Source of the DNA: Microplitis mediator
Taxonomy: Eukaryota; Arthropoda; Insecta; Hymenoptera; Braconidae
NCBI RefSeq assembly: GCF_029852145.1
Contig: NC_079970.1
Location: 25,424,331-25,488,330, forward strand
Length of the DNA: 64,000 nt
Reading direction: 5' to 3'
A program made the translations under genes and the position numbers. Below are positions 1 through 10,992 of the stretch, one piece after another; position 1 is the first letter of the stretch, and the number at the start of each line of letters is the position of its first letter. Below the pieces are notes generated by a model that had not been told where the DNA came from, did not search any database, and worked only from the letters and a program-made list of their open reading frames with translations.

Positions 1-2794
1 AAAATTTTACGATAGTTATTAAGAATTAGAATTTTTTACTAAATTATTGTAAAGAAAAAAAAAGTTAAGGAAAACAAATAAGATTTTTTTTTTTAATTAT
101 AAAGTAAATTAAACCACTAGCGCACTGCCGCCGTTTGAGAAATAAATATAAAGAAAATACGATGCAAAAACATAAAATTGAAACTTTTATAAGTAATACG
201 ATATAAAATATCAAATTATTAAAATATATAATCGACAATGGCAATTATAATATTAAATCAAACATGATATATTAATATTTATATATATATACATGTAAAT
301 ATATTAAAAGAAATAAAAAGTTCATAAAACAGTTTCTATAAGAGGACCAAACTCTCATTACAATTAAATTAAATCTCATTAAAAAAAAATGAACATTAAA
401 ATTCTAATACCTTTACCTCGATTTGTTAATTATTAAATTAAATAATATTTTTAAAAATGTTTTTGCAAATAGTTATCAATCGTATTTCTTATTAAAAAAA
501 AGTAAATTAATAAATACTCAATTATTGTGATAAATGATATAAATTTTTCAATTATCACATCAACTGGCCTATAAAAAAGAAAATAATTAAATAAATTTCA
601 CATTTTACACTTAATTAATAAGCAAACAACAAATATTAAATTATGTTTAATTATTAAATAAATAAATATATATAAAAAAAAATGTTAGAACATTATCAAA
701 AAGATAAACGAAAAAAAATACTAAAAATAAAGGTGCTTTATAAATACACGTTATTATATACTTAATTAATGAAATAATTAGTGCAATAATCTGGTATTTC
801 ATTAAGGGGGGAAGTTGGTCTGAGATACTAAAGAAGCATATTTTTGTGATTTTCTGTTTTTCAGAGTATATTCTTTATTAAAATTCTCAAAATTTGTGAC
901 ATTATTAAGCATCATTCCAAAAATATTCTGCTAAATTTTCACAAAAAAATATTGAAAAATTAGCCAGTGGTGGTAGGGAGAGCCGAGCCACAAAAAAAAA
1001 AGTCTTCATACCGTAAGCAAGATAACTCATGACTGCTTCACCTAAAATCAAAAAACCAAAAAGATTTCTTCAGTACATAAGTCTATCTTAAATTTGAACG
1101 AAGGAATAAACAAAATATTCATTTTTGAATTTTTGGTAAAGGTGCAATCAAAAAACTCGGATTTTTGCCAAAAATTCTTCCTTTTGTTTAATTAAAAAAT
1201 GAGTAGGTATTGAAAAAAAAAATCCTTCGTTCAAATCTCAGATAAACTTATGTACTGAAGAAATCTTTTTGGTTTTTTTATTTCAAATGAAGTAGTCATG
1301 AGTTATTCTGCCTACGGTATGAATACTTTTTTTTTGAGGTGACTCGGCTCTCCCCACTACCACTGGTTTATTTTTCCATATTTTTTTATGAAAATTTAGC
1401 AGAATATTCTTGGAATGCTGCTAAATAATGTCACAAATTTGAGAATTTTAATAAAGAATGTACTCTGCAAAAAAAATCACAAAAATATGTTCTTTTTTTT
1501 GTATCTCAGACCAGCTTCCCCCCTTAAATAATTATCACAAATATCCCTTATTGTCATTTCATTTATTATAAAGAGTTAGCTCGGTAATTTAAAAAAAATA
1601 AATAAATAATTAAGTATTGGCTTTGTAAACAGTAAATATTAATAACAATTACTAATAAATATAAGCAATTAAATAAATTAAAATAAATACTCGTCGTAGA
1701 AATGTCATTTTGAATTTTAGTGAAAGAAATATTTGTACTTTCATAAAGACATTTATTATTTAAATAAAACCACTCGTCAAATTATTAAATGTCATATTGT
1801 GAAATTAAATTAAATATTAGATGTGAAATTTGTATTTGAATATATATATATATATACTCGCATATATAAAAAAAAGAATTAATGTATGGATTTTAATACA
1901 AAAAATTTTTACATGATTTATTACGAGTTAAAATAAAAGCCCGCACGATCAAAGACATTACAAAGATTTTATACCAGATTTAAATTTATAAAATGAAATA
2001 AATAAATATTTAAAACAGGATATTTAATAAATAAAATATAATATATATATTCTACTTATATGTTCATTGAAACTGCACAATTACTATTTAAATATTTACT
2101 AAGCTCTTTATATTTTTATTTAAACGAAAACTTTTTTAAATTATTTTTCAATAAAAGTTATTAAATTTTCTTTTATACTTCAAAAATATAAATTGTAATT
2201 GTAATAAGTAACTTTTTTTTTGACACATTTTACAGAAAATATTTAAAATCTTTGCTCGTATTGAAGTACTGAGTGCTTAAGAAATATCTATGAGTTTAAA
2301 TGAACGAAACATAATTATTTATATAATTTAATTCAAATAATAAAGTATGTAATTATTAACAATGTAAACTTTGTTTGTATGAGTTGTGATTTAATAAAGA
2401 CTTTGTTGTAAATCTTGAATTTAAAACAACTTTAATAATTTTATTATTCAATTTTAATTAATAGGGTGACTGAGTCAGTAAATGAATGCTCGTATTTTCA
2501 AATATTTTAATACAAAAGAAAACAAAATTACAATTTATAAAAATTGTCAATTGAAGTAATCAAGTACTTCTTTTATGTAATTGTGATTAAAAATTAAATA
2601 GTTCATTTACCGGCCGTGTTTATTCACTGGAGCGGTCTCTCTATCAATAAAAAATTTTTCCTGGGAATATCATTTATTTATTTAATAATTAACATATTTT
2701 TTATATACAATTTTTGTTATAAAATATGTAAGAAAGTCATGAATTATTATTGATTATTAAATATCATAATTAATTTTAAATAATGTATTAAAAT
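1..2794. other. AT-rich spacer 3' of LAMTOR2
   Basis: No coding exon is supportable here. The stretch is very AT-rich with short A/T runs and one 718 bp foldback transposon (806-1523). TTTATT words near 2665-2680 read as AATAAA on the minus strand and could serve as the LAMTOR2 polyadenylation signal. Confidence 0.6.
806..1523. mobile_element. TTAA-flanked foldback element (family B)
   Basis: A 718 bp element bounded by TTAA at 802-805 and 1524-1527. It begins GGGGGGAAGTTGGTCTGA and ends with the complement (TCAGACCAGCTTCCCCCC). The arms stay complementary for roughly 300 bp, for example the GGTGGTAGGGAGAGCC stretch near 970 against its complement near 1345-1370. Only about 100 bp in the centre is unpaired. 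It encodes no protein. TTAA target duplication is typical of piggyBac-type transposition, so a non-autonomous piggyBac-like MITE is the best guess; the transposase is not present. Confidence 0.8.
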
Positions 2795-4129
2795 TTAAGG
2801 CATGCTTGCTATGGTTTTTAGTGGCTGATCAAGATATTTAGCAAGAGCTTGTGCTTTTTCTCTCAGCAATCCAAAGCCAACATTTTCTCTCGCATAAAGA
2901 CATAGTAATAAATTTGCCACTTCTGTTATTACAACTTTACCTTCCTGTAAAAATTACAAATACATTTATTATTATAAATTTAATTTAAAAAATTCAGTAG
3001 TAATATTCGTCGACGCTCAAAGTAGCAGACATTTGACACTGACATTTTATGATACTGAAATTAGCCGACGTCTAGGGGCGTATTCAGAAACACACTCTGG
3101 AAGAGAAATATTCAACTCCTGCGTTCAGAAATATCCTCTAGTCGATCCATAGATGCGATTTAACATTACAAAAGTACTAATCACACTTGGATAGGTAATT
3201 TTTCACCTCTAGAGTGTATTTCTGAACACGTCCCTAATAATTTTTGGATTTTTTAAAAAACGATAAATTATGAAAACAAAAAATATTTTTAAAAATTGCA
3301 CTTGTAGTCTTTTAAATTTTCTACATCTGCATATTTTTAGTTTTTTTTTCTTCAAATTTAATTGTTCAAAAAAAAATCCTAAAAATTTTTAAGTGTCTGC
3401 TAGCTCCAGGATCGTGACATTTTGATGTTTTTATTAATAAATAACTTGTCATTAAAATAAATTTTTGAAAATATGCAGAATAAAAAAAATTTCTACGTTC
3501 TTTAGATGAATTTTAAATATTTTTTTTCTACCAGTATTTTGACGTTTAAAAAAAAATTTTTGAATGTCTGCTGGCTTTAGCATCATGATACTCGAGTCAC
3601 AGGGACTACAATCTGTAATTGGGCTCCCCTTCATTTTATCTCAGAAATGACGTCTTGGATAAAAACATCTCAGTCATAATAAATTTTTAAATTGAGAAAT
3701 TAGTGACTGAGATATTTCACCTGATACATTTTGACTGAGGTGTAAAGAGAGATCACCTACAGATTACCAATTCATAAATTTACAAAATCTATACCTGACA
3801 ATCCATTAAAACAAATTGTAACTCATCTTCTTTGAAAGCATTACGTCCATTTTTTTCATAAGCTGACCAAATATTACTCGTTATAGCAGCCGTTACTCTG
3901 GCATCTTTATCACCGTATCCACTGTAAGCCAAAAGACCACCATCTCTACTGAGTAATCTTAAAAAAATAATAATTATTGTAACAATAATCAACTTCTCGT
4001 TATTACTGTCCATCAATCCAAGATTTAAAATCGTAAAAAAAATAAATAATAAAAAACTTACAAAGTATTTTCAACACCACCAGTATTTGCTTGGCTCAGA
4101 ACCTGCATCAAAGCTTTTGGTTTCAACAT
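2795..4129 (-). CDS. LAMTOR2: Ragulator complex protein LAMTOR2 (p14, roadblock domain)
   Basis: Three coding exons on the minus strand: 4062-4129, 3795-3957 and 2795-2944, total 126 residues against about 125 in vertebrates. The product starts MLKPKALMQVLSQANTGG, continues through LLAYSGYGDKDARVTAA and ends in the EGKVVITEVANLLLCLYA segment, matching LAMTOR2 along its whole length. It is a Roadblock/LC7 fold protein. In animals it pairs with LAMTOR3 in the lysosomal Ragulator scaffold that recruits Rag GTPases and mTORC1. Splice sites are clean (gtaagt donor after exon 1, gtatag after exon 2; aag and acag acceptors) and the phases join exactly. The start is fixed by the conserved MLxPKAL N-terminus. 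It is head-to-head with DCUN1D4 (starts 1.6 kb apart). Intron 2 (2945-3794) carries a nested transposon pair. Confidence 0.97.
3049..3416. mobile_element. Family A palindromic MITE interrupted by a second element
   Basis: The left end (ATGATACTGAAATTAGCCG) lies at 3049 and the complementary right end (TCTGCTAGCTCCAGGATC) near 3412. Without the internal insertion at 3075-3234 it would be about 208 bp, the usual size of this family. It sits in LAMTOR2 intron 2 and is diverged at both ends, so it is an old copy. Confidence 0.75.
3075..3234. mobile_element. 160 bp TA-flanked TIR element nested in a family A MITE
   Basis: It begins GGGGCGTATTCAGAAACA and ends with the near-complement TTTCTGAACACGTCCC, giving terminal inverted repeats of about 30 bp. 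It is flanked by TA at 3073-3074 and 3235-3236, as expected for Tc1/mariner-like target choice. The host element resumes directly after it, so the order of insertion is clear. It has no coding capacity. Confidence 0.75.
3429..3597. mobile_element. Degenerate family A copy
   Basis: An internal A/T pattern with ATGCAG and a right end reading GTCTGCTGGCTTTAGCATCATG resembles the family A right arm. The left end is eroded. It is adjacent to the nested copy at 3049-3416. Confidence 0.4.
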
Positions 4130-5715
4130 TTTTTCTTATCAGTAAATTTTTCTCAGGTTATAATCAAAATTACCATTTGACACTTAGTTTAAAATATAAA
4201 TTTAAATAGAATTTAATTTTTCATAAGCGCTCATTTTTTGAATTTTTAAATTTACTTATTAATTATTTATTTAAAATTTATAAATAAATAAAAATAAAAT
4301 GACGTATCTGTCATTTAGCACAAAGAAGGACATCTGTGACCTGTCAGTTCTTGGTATTAAATATATACATATATATATGATCCTGAAGTTAGCAGACAAT
4401 TAGTAATTTTTTGAATTTTTTTTTCAACAAATTCATTACAAAAAAACAAAAAATAAAAATATGCACTTATAGAAAATTTAAAAAACTACAGGTGCAATTT
4501 TTTCAAATATTTTTTTTTTACAGTTTATCGTCTAAAAAAAAATTCAAAATTTATTAGACGTCTGCTAACTTCAGTATCATATATATATTTTTTATCTAAT
4601 GATAGAAATTGTTATTATCGATAGTAATAAATAAAAAATTTTATTTTATCGGTCTGTCCTGATAAAAAAAATGAAAATAAACCCTACGAAAGTTTGAATT
4701 TTGAGAGCAGCATCAGCCAGGATGGCAGCACCAGTTTAAAACTTTATCACATTGTGTTTTAGTCGTGTCGTGTCGTGAGAGATCTGTACCCTAGACCGAG
4801 GTTATTGAAATCACCTCACACTCTTTGGCATTAGGGCAAAAGAGTATAAAACATTATATATTTTTATTTTTTATCAAATTATTTATTGTCCGTGGGTTCA
4901 TTTGCCCGCAATTAGTTTTAATAGTTTAAATTAATTAGTATTATACCCATCCACAATAACAAATTATATTAATTATGAAATTTGTGAATTCGTGATAGTG
5001 AACAAAAAAACTGCCACCAATATACCCACATATATATAAAAAAAAAATATAATAATTCTGTGAAAGGTAATCGAAGGTGCGTGAATTTTTTCATCCAACC
5101 GTTTGACAAAATCCTTTTTTGTTTATACATTTATTTAGACAACCGGATTATATATTTATATATATTTTAACGTCTCATTAGAACAATGATATGATAAATT
5201 ATCCGTTATCCGTTAATTGTATACTCATACTTTTTTTTTTTTATTATTTTATTTTATTTTTTTTTTTACTTTAATATCAAACGTTTAATTTCCTGCCCGA
5301 AGTTATTCAGCCTTGTTACGGTCTCTCTTTGCTCTTCCATTCCTCGGTTGTAGCCTCGTACAATTAGACATCGAGTAATTTTTTTATTCATTTGTCTTAA
5401 ATTCAAATATCTAAATATTTAAATACGCGTCCATTTATTTTACATAAATTTTTTAATATTTCAAAAAAAAAATAAACGCTCTTACTTATTGATAACATAT
5501 TCATTGTAGAGCCAATCAATCGTGTGGGACATCATCAAGCTTTTTGTAAACGCAAAAAAAAAAAAATAAATTGCAGCAACAAAAGTTATTATTGACAAAT
5601 CAAACGTACGTCTCAATAAAGTAACGATTAATAAATTGAAATAAAAATAAAAATTGTGACGTTTATAGTAAAAAAAAATTGAATAAGTTATAAAAAGATT
5701 ATTGGAGATGTATTG
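4130..5715. promoter_or_regulatory. Shared upstream region of LAMTOR2 and DCUN1D4
   Basis: LAMTOR2 and DCUN1D4 diverge from this 1.6 kb interval, so both promoters must lie in it. A family A MITE occupies 4377-4580. The more balanced segment at about 4685-4800 (containing GCAGCATCAGCCAGGATGG) is the likeliest DCUN1D4 5' UTR or promoter. The rest is AT-rich. No TATA or initiator assignment is made. A gtaatc donor-like site near 5066 may end a 5' UTR exon. Confidence 0.45.
4377..4580. mobile_element. Family A palindromic MITE, intact ends
   Basis: A 204 bp element beginning ATGATCCTGAAGTTAGCAG and ending with the complement CTGCTAACTTCAGTATCAT, flanked by ATAT repeats on both sides. The arms are complementary almost to the centre, where ATGCACTTATAG faces CTACAGGTGCA. 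It lies between the LAMTOR2 and DCUN1D4 start codons. Confidence 0.85.
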
Positions 5716-8700
5716 ATGAACTTAACCTCGTCCTTGTTGAACGTGGAACCGACCCAGAGTGATCGTGATATTTATTACGATACCCAGCACATTACTGATC
5801 AATTTGGTTTATTTAATTTATCAAGTACTCAAGACTGCTACGAGGTAATTATCATAATTGACAGTTGATTGCTAGTAAATAAATCATATCGATTAATTTT
5901 TTGGACTTTATTTTGGCTTTGTGTCAAATAGCGGGAGGCGTGGGAAGAAGGAAGAGAAGAAGTTGCATCAGCTGAAGAAGATAATAATAAATTATTCGGC
6001 AAATTCATATCACGGCGAATAAAGGAGGAGCAGAAGGACTTATCAGGTATCAGTAAGGACACAAGATTAGTTATTAGAGGAGGAGGGATGCCTCGTAGCA
6101 AGCGCCGAGCGCCCTCCAGTACAAACCATCATCACACATCTACTGATATGTCACCAAGTGCCCATGAGGATGGAATGCCCAGACATCCCTCCAAGAGGCT
6201 GCGTCACACGTCTAAGTAATTCATTTTCTTCAGTTTTACTGTTTAATTTAATTGCCAACGGATAAATTCATGTGACCGTTGTATTTATTGAGATTTATTA
6301 TAATATTTTGCTAAGTTTTTTATTGATAATTAATGCGGATATGACCTTGATGATGTTTTATTTATTATTTGCAACGTAAATGTTTTGATAGAATGTTGGT
6401 AGACATTTTTAGTTATTCTTTGGATGCACCCACTGATTCTTAGTAGATATAGAGAACTAAAGTTTAAGAATAGACGTCCACAATTTTAGTTTGCCCTTCC
6501 TTGCTACTCTAGTTGGTCTTGTTGGTCCAATTTTCTAGCTTAACTTTTTCAGCATTTATTTTTATTTTATTAAACGTTTTTTTCTTCTCGTTTAACTTTT
6601 AATTTAATTACTTATATTTGTTCATTACCTAAATTTTTAAATACTCTATTTATTAATTTGATTATAAGAATTAAAGCAAAGAAAATAAATATTTGTACAG
6701 TTTGACAGTGTATGGAAGACGACGGGTGTGTAAATACGTATAAGTGATTTAATAATAATTAATCTTTATTTTTAATTATTTATTTGTGTTCATGTTTGTC
6801 AATAGATATTTATTATTATTATTATTATTATTATTTTTTTTTAGCGCCAGAAGATATACAAAGACAGAAGATGTTCCAGCAGCATCGTCGTTTGTCCAAA
6901 AACGCTGCATTGCGTGGTTCAGAGAGTACACAGCTGCGGATGATCCTGATACCCTGGGTCCTGATGGAATGGAAAAATTTTGTGAGGACATAGCTGTAGA
7001 ACCGGAAAATGTTGTGATGCTTGTACTGGCGTACAAAATGAACGCTCGTCAAATGGGATTTTTCACACTCAACGAATGGCTCAAGGGATTATCTGAATTA
7101 CAGTGTGATACCATTCATAAATTACAACAAAAACTTGATTACTTGAGAAGTTTACTCAACGAGCCACACGCATTCAAGGGAATTTATAGATATGCATATG
7201 ACTTTGCTAGAGTAAGTATTCAATTATTTATTAGTTATTTATTTTTAAAGACATCAGAAAATATCCCCTCCTCACACTTGAAAAATAGTCAGTGACCTTG
7301 ATCTGACTTGATCGCGGTGAAATTTTATTAGTTAATTACAGAAAAGTTCAAGCATTAATTGACAAACAGACGTCTTATAAAATATAGATCTAAAAAAAAA
7401 TTACTTGTAGTTGATATCGATGGGGAGTTGAAGGAAATTTGATAAATAAATTTTAGGAAATCTTTAGGAGAACATTATGATTGGAATTTTTAAATTGTGT
7501 AGGCTAAAATTTATTCACAAAATTTCGTTTAAGGGGGATAGCTACTGAGAATCGAAAAAATAGGTGATTTTCGGGAATTTTTTTGACTGGAATATTAAAG
7601 GAATTTGGGGATCGGGTTTTTTTTTGTTTTCTAAAGTATACATTGAAGATAATTCTCCTAAATTTTCATTAAAAAATATCATGTTGTTACAAAGTTATAA
7701 GCATTTTTGTGGAGCAACAAAAAAATTTCCCCCACCACGGTGTCATCTCTAACTCAAAAACGGATTATCGGAAACAAAAAAACCAAACGGCGTTGTAATC
7801 TGTGTGCATGTGGTTATCGTTGCACGTAGGGGATTTTGAAAATTTGGATTTGAAAAAAAATTGCGACATATTAAAAATTTTTTCGTTATTTTTTCTCATT
7901 TTTTTGGATTCAAACAGCCCTAAAAAATCTTAAAAATCAAAATTTTCAAAATCCCCTACGTGCAACTTTAGCTACTGAATAGACGAATACGGCAAAAAAA
8001 AAGTTGCGAATCGGTTCATATTTATGCAAATTACAGATGACACCAGTTCAAAAAAAGTAGTTTCGAGAAAAATGCGTTCAAAGTTTTTAGTCGATGCAGC
8101 GGTCAGTTGACGCGCTGTCACAAAAATTACTATAACTTGAAAAATATTCGGAATTTTCATATAAAACTTTAGATACATATTTTTGAACATCTACACTTTG
8201 ATTTAAAAAAAAAAAAAAAATTTTTTTTTGAAATTTCACAGTGGCTATCCCCCTTAACTTCTAAGGTAAAAAGATCTAGTACCCGATCACTCATGTATTT
8301 GTATATCTATTTTCTTAGACGGTGATAGCTACTAGATTTTCTATAGATTTTCTTCTATATTTTTTATATCTTCTACATATATTTCTCTATAATTACTAAA
8401 TTTTACTAAGCGGCTGAGGCAGCCGTTCGGCACACGCGTGGCTCGGGCGATCACCGAAGTTAAGTAGCATTGAGCATGGCCACTACTTGGCTGGGTGACC
8501 GTTTAGCCACGCGTTGGGTTCGAACGAAGGTCTCTGACCGTTAGGCGCGGGATGAAGATCCAGTGATCGGTAAAATGGGAATTTTATCGACCACTGGAGC
8601 TTCACCCAAACCGAACTGTACTGGCAATGGTTTTCTCTGTGGTTTTCCTTGCCCCTATACCCCCACAGCCAAGGTGGAGGATAGGGTATCACCGTAATGG

Positions 8701-9479
8701 TACAGTACAGTATAAGCACAAGTCGGGCCACAGCCGCACAATGAAAAGCAGATAAAGAAAGGAAGCAGTTGCGATGTAAAGGCAAAAAGTGTAAAAGGTC
8801 GTACATGCGGCTATACACTGGAACAATTATTCATTCATTACTAAATTTTACTAAATATAGTTCCCTGACCAGGTACTAGATCTTCAACCTTAATTGATAT
8901 CAACTTTAAGTAATTATTTTTAAACCTACATCTCTGTTTTTAATTAATTAATAAAATTTCACTACTGTTATAACAATTAAATGTCACTGAATGTAAAAAA
9001 AGTGTGAAGGGGTCACCGTTTAAAAATGCCTTAAATTAAATTTAAAAACTTAACTAAAATTTTTAAGGATAAAGATCAACGTAGTATGGACATGGAAACA
9101 GCGCGAGTGATGCTTCAATTATTATTGGGAAAACATTGGCCATTATTTTCACAATTCGCCCAATTTTTAGATCAATCCAAGTACAAAGTAATAAACAAAG
9201 ATCAGTGGTGCAACATTCTGGAATTTTCGCGAACTATTAATCATGATTTATCGAATTATGATTTAGACGGAGCGTGTAAGTATTTGACAAGTAAATCATA
9301 CTGACGTACTCGCACAAACCGCGGGATTTTAAAAAAAATTAACCGCTACCTCGCGACGTAATCCATCAATAATTTAAAAATGAATATTTTTAGGGCCAGT
9401 AATGCTCGACGAATTTGTCGAGTGGTTAAAAATTCAACGGGGAGAAGGAACCTCGTCAATGGGAGTCCGAGGCAGCTGA
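5716..9479 (+). CDS. DCUN1D4: DCN1-like protein 4/5 (cullin neddylation co-E3)
   Basis: Five exons: 5716-5844, 5932-6215, 6845-7211, 9068-9275 and 9394-9479. All phases join and give 357 residues. Exons 3-5 encode the Dcn1 PONY domain: CIAWFREYTAADDP, GPDGMEKFCEDIAVEPENVV, NEWLKGLSELQCDT, YRYAYDFAR, LLLGKHWPLF, NKDQWCNILEFSRT and DEFVEWLKIQ all match DCUN1D4/5. The family binds the cullin winged-helix tail and the acetylated N-terminus of the NEDD8 E2 and speeds cullin neddylation. The N-terminal 138 residues are longer than in vertebrate DCUN1D4; they contain an acidic stretch and a basic PRSKRRAP motif, a likely nuclear signal. The methionine just before PRSKRR could start a shorter DCUN1D5-like form. 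The exon 2 to 3 junction is the least certain. The 1.9 kb intron 3 contains three transposons. Confidence 0.93.
6809..6842. repeat. (ATT)n microsatellite at the exon 3 acceptor
   Basis: About eight ATT units run straight into a T tract and the tttag acceptor of DCUN1D4 exon 3, so the simple repeat forms the polypyrimidine-like tract of this intron. Confidence 0.7.
7533..8253. mobile_element. TTAA-flanked foldback element (family B)
   Basis: A 721 bp element bounded by TTAA at 7529-7532 and 8254-8257. It begins GGGGGATAGCTACTGAGA and ends CAGTGGCTATCCCCC. An internal pair, GTTGCACGTAGGGGATTTTG and its complement near 7945-7970, shows that the arms are long. Length and layout match the copy at 806-1523, although the end sequences differ. 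It lies in DCUN1D4 intron 3. Confidence 0.8.
8265..8889. mobile_element. Family B foldback split by a 5S-SINE
   Basis: The left end AAGGTAAAAAGATCTAGTACC and the complementary right end GGTACTAGATCTTCAACCTT pair with each other and match the intact copy at 30345-30825. The right side keeps TTAA (8890-8893); the left has CTAA, presumably mutated. A 427 bp SINE plus its target duplication interrupts the element, so the foldback is the older insertion. Confidence 0.65.
8410..8836 (+). mobile_element. 5S-rRNA-derived SINE (SINE3-like), full length
   Basis: The segment at about 8436-8516 closely resembles 5S rRNA: GATCACCGAAGTTAAGTAGC, then ACTTGGCTGGGTGACCG and a terminal GCGTTGGG. This is the internal RNA polymerase III promoter region of 5S genes. 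About 320 bp of unrelated body follows. The element is flanked by an 18 bp direct repeat (ATTACTAAATTTTACTAA at 8392-8409 and 8837-8854), the mark of LINE-driven target-primed insertion. It encodes no protein; open frames across it are incidental. The perfect duplication suggests a fairly recent insertion. Confidence 0.88.
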
Positions 9480-10992
9480 AATATTACATAAAAAATAACT
9501 TATATTTTACGAAAACTACCCGCCTAACTTAACTACAACACTTTTTCAATCAATAATTTGTTATTTAAACCGATTAATATTTTTTTTCTTAAAACAAACA
9601 ACTCGATTTATTCGCTGACACAAATAATTATTAGTTATTAGTCCAATTCTTCGTTTCTATGTCTGAATAATACTTGTAGCGTAATTTCATTTGGATAAAA
9701 AAAATTTTTAAAACCGAAACTGATGGAGAATATTTTTCGCCGAATGAATGAATAGTTAGTTAGTTAGCTAGTTAGTTAACAATAACAATATTAATCAATT
9801 AATTATTGATAATAATAATAATAATATTAATAATTATTATTATTATTGTAAAAAAAAAAGTAAAAATTTCGTTCTCTAATGCAATAGCCCATAGCTTAAT
9901 CGACTTTAAGTGTCGCCGTGTACTTTACATGTGGTTGTGCTTAGAAATTCGATTGTTTAAATAACTATATATTTATTAATAATATTTTAAATGTAAATTT
10001 TATAACAAATAATTTTTACTGCCTGTAATAATTTATTAAATGCACTGAGTCTACTTGTAGAAATGTAAAAAAAAGCGCAGGCCGTCCAACAAAATTTTCA
10101 GTAAAATATCAAACTGACGCACTAAAAAAAACTTTTGCTATCACATGTTGGATGGACAATAATAATTAAATATAAATAATAAAAATACTAATAATAGAAA
10201 CAGATAAATAATAAATGGCTCGATTTTGAGCACAATCATGTAAATAACGGCGTAATTATCGATAATAATTCGATTTAATTAGCGTTAGTACACGGAATTG
10301 ATCATATATAAATGAATAATGAGTAATTATAATGAAAAAATATAGAGTTTTAAGAATTTAAGAAGTGAACGTGCGCAGATTCTGAAGGCCTACCCGCCGA
10401 TATTTAATTTTTAAACAAAAGACCCAATTAATGTGGACTATAAAATAGTTTGATAAATTTACTCGTATTCATTTATTGTAACTTTTAATTGTTCAATTAC
10501 TCTTGGTCCCATTTGAGTTTAAATTTAAAATGTAAAAGATAAACGAATAGTTTGCTAATCAATGCGTGTTAAGATATTTTAATTAATTACTATAAGACAA
10601 GCTCATAGCTAATTTTTATTATTACATTTAAATGCAATCATTTCTTATAAGCATATATATGATCACAAGAACTGATTTTTTTTATCTATAATATAAAAAA
10701 AATATAAAGTACTCATTAATAATCATAAATCAAATTTGCTCAATTAATTTTACGATGCGTTTCATTTTCAAAAAAAAAAAAAAAAGTTCAACGTATTATT
10801 GTATTAAGAATTACGGATATTTTTTTTATGTCATCGTTTATTAAACAGTAAATTAATTTTTAAAAAAAATTAATTCACAATTTTTAGTAAAATAAAATAA
10901 TTAAGTGCCAATAATGTAAAAAAAAAAAAACTTGGTATTTTTTGTTAAATTAATCAATTAGTTAATTTTTAAAAAAATTTATTACTGTAATT
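9480..10992. other. Convergent 3' ends of DCUN1D4 and FRG1
   Basis: This AT-rich interval between two convergent genes should contain both 3' UTRs. It has (TAGT)n and (AAT)n runs near 9754-9845. An AATAAA lies near 10205 on the plus strand for DCUN1D4. A TTTATT at 10978-10983 (AATAAA on the minus strand) lies just after the FRG1 stop. No other gene or transposon is visible. Confidence 0.55.

Noticed and set aside
6700..6726. Possible extra micro-exon between DCUN1D4 exons 2 and 3
   Set aside because: An acceptor- and donor-like pair exists but the phase does not fit the downstream exon, while direct joining of 6215 to 6845 keeps the frame.
8515..8535. GGGTTCGAAC resembling a tRNA T-arm
   Set aside because: It lies within the 5S-derived SINE and cannot be folded with a matching acceptor or D-arm; not a tRNA gene.
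8483..8818. 111-codon minus-strand open frame
   Set aside because: It is antisense to the 5S-derived SINE body.
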